From CAZBQG01 sp964493945 (GTDB lineage Bacteria; Pseudomonadota; Alphaproteobacteria; Rhodospirillales; UBA2165): DNA of 7,720 bases. The stretch spans positions 1-7,720 of the forward strand of contig CAZBQG010000218.1 of NCBI GenBank assembly GCA_964493945.1, in the 5' to 3' direction. The position numbers and the translations under genes were made by a program. The notes below the pieces were generated by a model. The model was not told the origin of the DNA. It saw only the letters and a program-made list of their open reading frames with translations, and did not search any database. Within the stretch, counting starts at the first letter, position 1. Every line of letters begins with the position of its first letter. This document shows, one piece after another, positions 5,996 through 7,720 of the stretch.

Positions 5996-7150
5996 ATGAG
6001 CCGCATATGGGTCACGGTCATTACCGGTTTTCTGGGAAGTGGAAAGACCACGCTTCTTAACCGTCTGCTCGATCATCCCGACATGTCCAAGGCCGCCGTC
6101 ATCGTCAATGAGTTTGGCGAGATCGGCATCGATTACGATCTGGTCACCAAAAGCGATGAATCCATCATCCAACTGGAAAATGGATGCCTTTGCTGCACGG
6201 TCAAGGGCGACCTGATCGATACCTTCCGCGACCTGCATATCCGGCGCGCCGCGGGCAATCTGCCTAAATTCGACCGGGTGGTGATCGAGACCACGGGCAT
6301 CGCCGATCCGGCCCCCGTTCTCCAGATCATTTTGACCAATCCCATGGTGGTCAATCATTTCGCCCTGGACGGGGTGGTGACCACAGTTGATGCGGTCAAT
6401 GGGGTCAGCTCCCTGGACCGCTTTTCCGAATGCATCAAACAGGCGGCCATCGCGGACAGAATTATCCTGACCAAAATCGATCTGGTGGAAGGGGTCGAGC
6501 GGGACGCAAAAATCACCGAGTTGCGCGACCGGCTGCGCAAGCTTAATCCGGCGGCACCCATCATTGAAACCACCAGGTCAAATGTGGATCCCTCCGACCT
6601 GTTCGGGACGGGGCTGTTCGATCCCGATACCAAGGCCGTGGATTTCGCAGCCTGGCTGAAGGCCGACGCTTATGATGTGGAGCAGCCCGCCGGAGAAGAT
6701 GCGGAGACCAAGAGCCCATCGGAGCCGGATGCGGAGGCCTTGTCCTATTACCAGTCCCAGGGCCATGCGGCACCCACGGCCCATGCCCATGATGCGGACA
6801 TCAAATCCTTTGTCCTGGTGCGCGACAAGCCCCTGACGCTCGATATGCTGCGCCTGTTCCTGGAAGGCCTCACCCGGGAGGCCGGTCCTGATCTGCTCAG
6901 GGTCAAGGGGATCGTGCATGTGGAAGAACGCCCTGACCGGCCAGCCGTGATCCAGGGCGCGCAACAGATTTTTCATTCCCTGGATTGGCTGGCGGACTGG
7001 CCCAGCGAGGACCGGCGCACCCGCATCGTCTTTATCACCCGGGCCATCGATCAGGATTACATCGAAGATATCTTCGATTTGATCGAGCGCGTCGCGGTCC
7101 GCACCGTCAAGGCGGCAGAGGCCGCTCGTTCGCCGGAATTCCCGGCGTGA
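5996..7150 (+). CDS. CobW/COG0523-family GTPase, probable metallochaperone
   Basis: This cytosolic P-loop GTPase of 384 residues belongs to a family that delivers Zn, Co or Fe to client enzymes. Walker A is GFLGSGKTT (11-19). NEFGEIGID (38-46) is the switch-like segment. ENGCLCC (61-67) contains the CxCC metal motif with C64, C66 and C67. ETTG (98-101) is the Walker B region, and TKID (159-162) the base-recognition motif. A linker (about 225-266) is acidic and then His-bearing (H257, H263, H265), as often seen in family members that hold metal. The CobW C-terminal domain covers about 268-370. It sits directly behind the M24 gene, which suggests that protein as its client. The ZNG1-type N-terminal extension (CPELVP-like) used to dock on methionine aminopeptidase is missing: the P-loop starts at residue 11. 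No Zur-like or cobalamin site is evident upstream, so metal identity is unknown. Confidence 0.93.
   Translation: MSRIWVTVITGFLGSGKTTLLNRLLDHPDMSKAAVIVNEFGEIGIDYDLVTKSDESIIQLENGCLCCTVKGDLIDTFRDLHIRRAAGNLPKFDRVVIETTGIADPAPVLQIILTNPMVVNHFALDGVVTTVDAVNGVSSLDRFSECIKQAAIADRIILTKIDLVEGVERDAKITELRDRLRKLNPAAPIIETTRSNVDPSDLFGTGLFDPDTKAVDFAAWLKADAYDVEQPAGEDAETKSPSEPDAEALSYYQSQGHAAPTAHAHDADIKSFVLVRDKPLTLDMLRLFLEGLTREAGPDLLRVKGIVHVEERPDRPAVIQGAQQIFHSLDWLADWPSEDRRTRIVFITRAIDQDYIEDIFDLIERVAVRTVKAAEAARSPEFPA
7061..7078. repeat. 18-bp perfect palindrome inside the cobW-family gene
   Basis: ATCGAAGATATCTTCGAT reads the same on both strands. It encodes IEDIFD in the C-terminal domain of the GTPase, 73 nt before its stop codon. 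Codon choice (ATC GAA GAT ATC TTC GAT) completes the symmetry. By simple arithmetic an 18-bp perfect palindrome is expected about 0.03 times in a window this size, so it is unlikely though not impossible by chance. No function is assigned. Confidence 0.5.
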
Positions 7151-7174
7151 CCCTGAGAAGTCTGATTATCTAGA

Positions 7175-7196
7175 TCAAGGTCTGCCCTACCCTTGA
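7175..7196 (+). terminator. Small inverted repeat just after the cobW-family gene
   Basis: TCAAGG (7175-7180) and CCTTGA (7191-7196) form a perfect six-pair stem around a ten-base loop, 24 nt after the stop codon. No T run follows, so as a terminator it is weak. It may be an mRNA 3'-end stem. Confidence 0.25.
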
Positions 7197-7270
7197 ACCG
7201 CTCTAGCAGACATGAGTGGTGATATCGCTGATTGGCCGCGGCTTCACATAAACGCCTCATTGTTCGGCAG

Positions 7271-7292
7271 TTCTTGATGGTGCACTCAAGAA
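7271..7292. repeat. Inverted repeat TTCTTGA-N8-TCAAGAA
   Basis: The seven-base arms at 7271-7277 and 7286-7292 match perfectly around a loop containing GTGCAC. It lies seven bases from the larger hairpin at 7299-7337, in the gap between two convergent genes. It could be a secondary terminator for the minus-strand gene or a protein site. Confidence 0.35.
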
Positions 7293-7298
7293 TATGCA

Positions 7299-7337
7299 AA
7301 GAACGCCGGTTTCGCCATAAGCGAAGCCAGCGTTCTT
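7299..7337. terminator. Strong hairpin between convergent genes, probable bidirectional terminator
   Basis: AAGAACGC pairs with GCGTTCTT, GG with CC, and TTCGC with GCGAA, around the loop CATAA. That is fifteen Watson-Crick pairs with two interruptions, one of which becomes a wobble on either strand. It lies 148 nt after the cobW-family stop and 62 nt after the stop of the convergent small gene. On the minus strand it is followed by TTTGCATATTCTT and on the plus strand by CTCGCTTTCG. The fit is better for ending the minus-strand transcript, but both are plausible. Confidence 0.55.
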
Positions 7338-7399
7338 CTCGCTTTCGACATTTTGGCTTGGGCCGAGTCTTGGAATGGCCCCAGCCGTGATCGAGAGGG

Positions 7400-7672
7400 C
7401 TACTTCTTTCGGGCCGCCGAGCGGAAATCCTTCAGGACCTTGACGACCAACGGGTCATTGTTCTTGAAGCTTTTCACGAAGTTCTGCGCAATTTCGAGGC
7501 TGGCAAAATTGGGCAGCGCACCGAACCGTTTCTTGTGGGAGGCCTGATGGGCCGGATCCTTGGTCGTTGCGTTATAGGCGTCGCGCAACTCCTTAACCCG
7601 ATCGTAGCTCGTGCCCTGCGGCGCGTAGCTGCTGTACACCAAATTGCTGACGAAAACCGAGATCCACTTCAT
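7400..7672 (-). CDS. Small basic protein of unknown function
   Basis: I do not recognise this 90-residue protein. It has no signal peptide, membrane segment or metal motif. The N-terminus (MKWISVFVSNLVYSSYAP) is mildly hydrophobic with aromatics, the middle (DRVKELRDAYNA) looks helical, and the C-terminus is basic (VLKDFRSAARKK). Codons are mostly G- or C-ending and amino acids are varied, which supports real coding over the shorter plus-strand frame opposite it. The ATG has GGGAGG at 7675-7680 only two bases away, closer than usual, so start efficiency is doubtful; no other in-frame Met exists, though TTG and GTG occur at codons 11 and 12. It is transcribed towards the cobW-family gene, and the hairpin at 7299-7337 probably ends it. 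A 12-bp palindrome lies just upstream. No role can be inferred from context. Confidence 0.6.
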   Translation of the reverse strand: MKWISVFVSNLVYSSYAPQGTSYDRVKELRDAYNATTKDPAHQASHKKRFGALPNFASLEIAQNFVKSFKNNDPLVVKVLKDFRSAARKK

Positions 7673-7686
7673 AGCCTCCCATCGGG

Positions 7687-7698
7687 GACCGGCCGGTC
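7687..7698. promoter_or_regulatory. 12-bp palindrome upstream of the small gene
   Basis: GACCGGCCGGTC is perfectly palindromic and ends 14 nt before the ATG of the small minus-strand gene, overlapping where its leader should be. One or two 12-bp palindromes are expected by chance in a window this size, so only its position makes it worth noting. Confidence 0.2.
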
Positions 7699-7720
7699 AT
7701 GCACTAACATTCAACCTGGA

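Larger units (their letters stand above)
7151..7399. other. Intergenic region between convergent genes
   Basis: These 249 nt contain no supported reading frame. Three inverted repeats (7175-7196, 7271-7292, 7299-7337) are the only structure I see. No attachment site, IS end or tRNA remnant is evident. Confidence 0.6.

Noticed and set aside
5771..6358. A 195-codon minus-strand frame spanning the M24 and CobW junction
   Set aside because: It is antisense to two well-supported genes and shows no family motif or upstream ribosome site that would favour it.
7353..7547. A 64-codon plus-strand frame
   Set aside because: It overlaps the better-supported minus-strand small gene and has no convincing ribosome site or protein-like character.
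1..7720. Search for CRISPR, tRNA, IS ends, riboswitches and attachment sites
   Set aside because: No regularly spaced repeats, tRNA-like folds, transposase motifs or known riboswitch core sequences were visible; only the simple inverted and direct repeats listed.

Overview
The window is ordinary chromosomal DNA of moderately high GC. It suggests an alphaproteobacterium, possibly Rhodospirillales-like: GC-ending codons dominate, Shine-Dalgarno sites are good, the E1-alpha has a lysine-rich N-terminus, and the gene set is metabolic. The taxonomic placement is inference from style, not from a marker gene. I see no rRNA, tRNA, CRISPR array, insertion sequence or phage gene.

Layout: two divergent transcription units share an AT-richer control region (4445-4708). 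Leftwards (minus strand, about 4444 to 124) runs a tight operon. It encodes E1-alpha (TTG start after a perfect AGGAGG), E1-beta (overlapping by 13 nt), E2 (abutting the E1-beta stop codon) and a beta-hydroxyacid dehydrogenase of the 3-hydroxyisobutyrate dehydrogenase family (26 nt further on). A hairpin lies directly after the last stop codon (102-123). The E1/E2 proteins form a thiamine- and lipoate-dependent 2-oxoacid (or acetoin-type) dehydrogenase without its own E3. The E2 carries one lipoyl domain and, unusually, two tandem E3/E1-binding domains.

Rightwards (plus strand, 4709 to 7150) runs a two-gene unit: a creatinase-fold M24 protein followed 33 nt later by a CobW/COG0523 GTPase of the metal-chaperone type. 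The M24 protein keeps four of the five classical metal ligands, but the second Asp is a Cys (C272). Eukaryotic ZNG1, a CobW-family GTPase, delivers zinc to an M24 methionine aminopeptidase, so this pairing suggests a dedicated metallochaperone and client.

After cobW, a 249-nt gap carries three inverted repeats, the strongest being a likely bidirectional terminator (7299-7337). It faces a small convergent minus-strand gene of unknown function (7400-7672).

Working model (inference): the M24 enzyme hydrolyses or lyses a small, possibly C-N or C-S bonded compound. The GTPase loads its metal. The divergent operon oxidises a derived hydroxyacid and 2-oxoacid to an acyl-CoA. No substrate can be named from sequence alone. 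The most interesting points are the altered M24 metal site, the M24-CobW pairing, the duplicated E2 binding domain and the nested inverted repeats in the shared control region.
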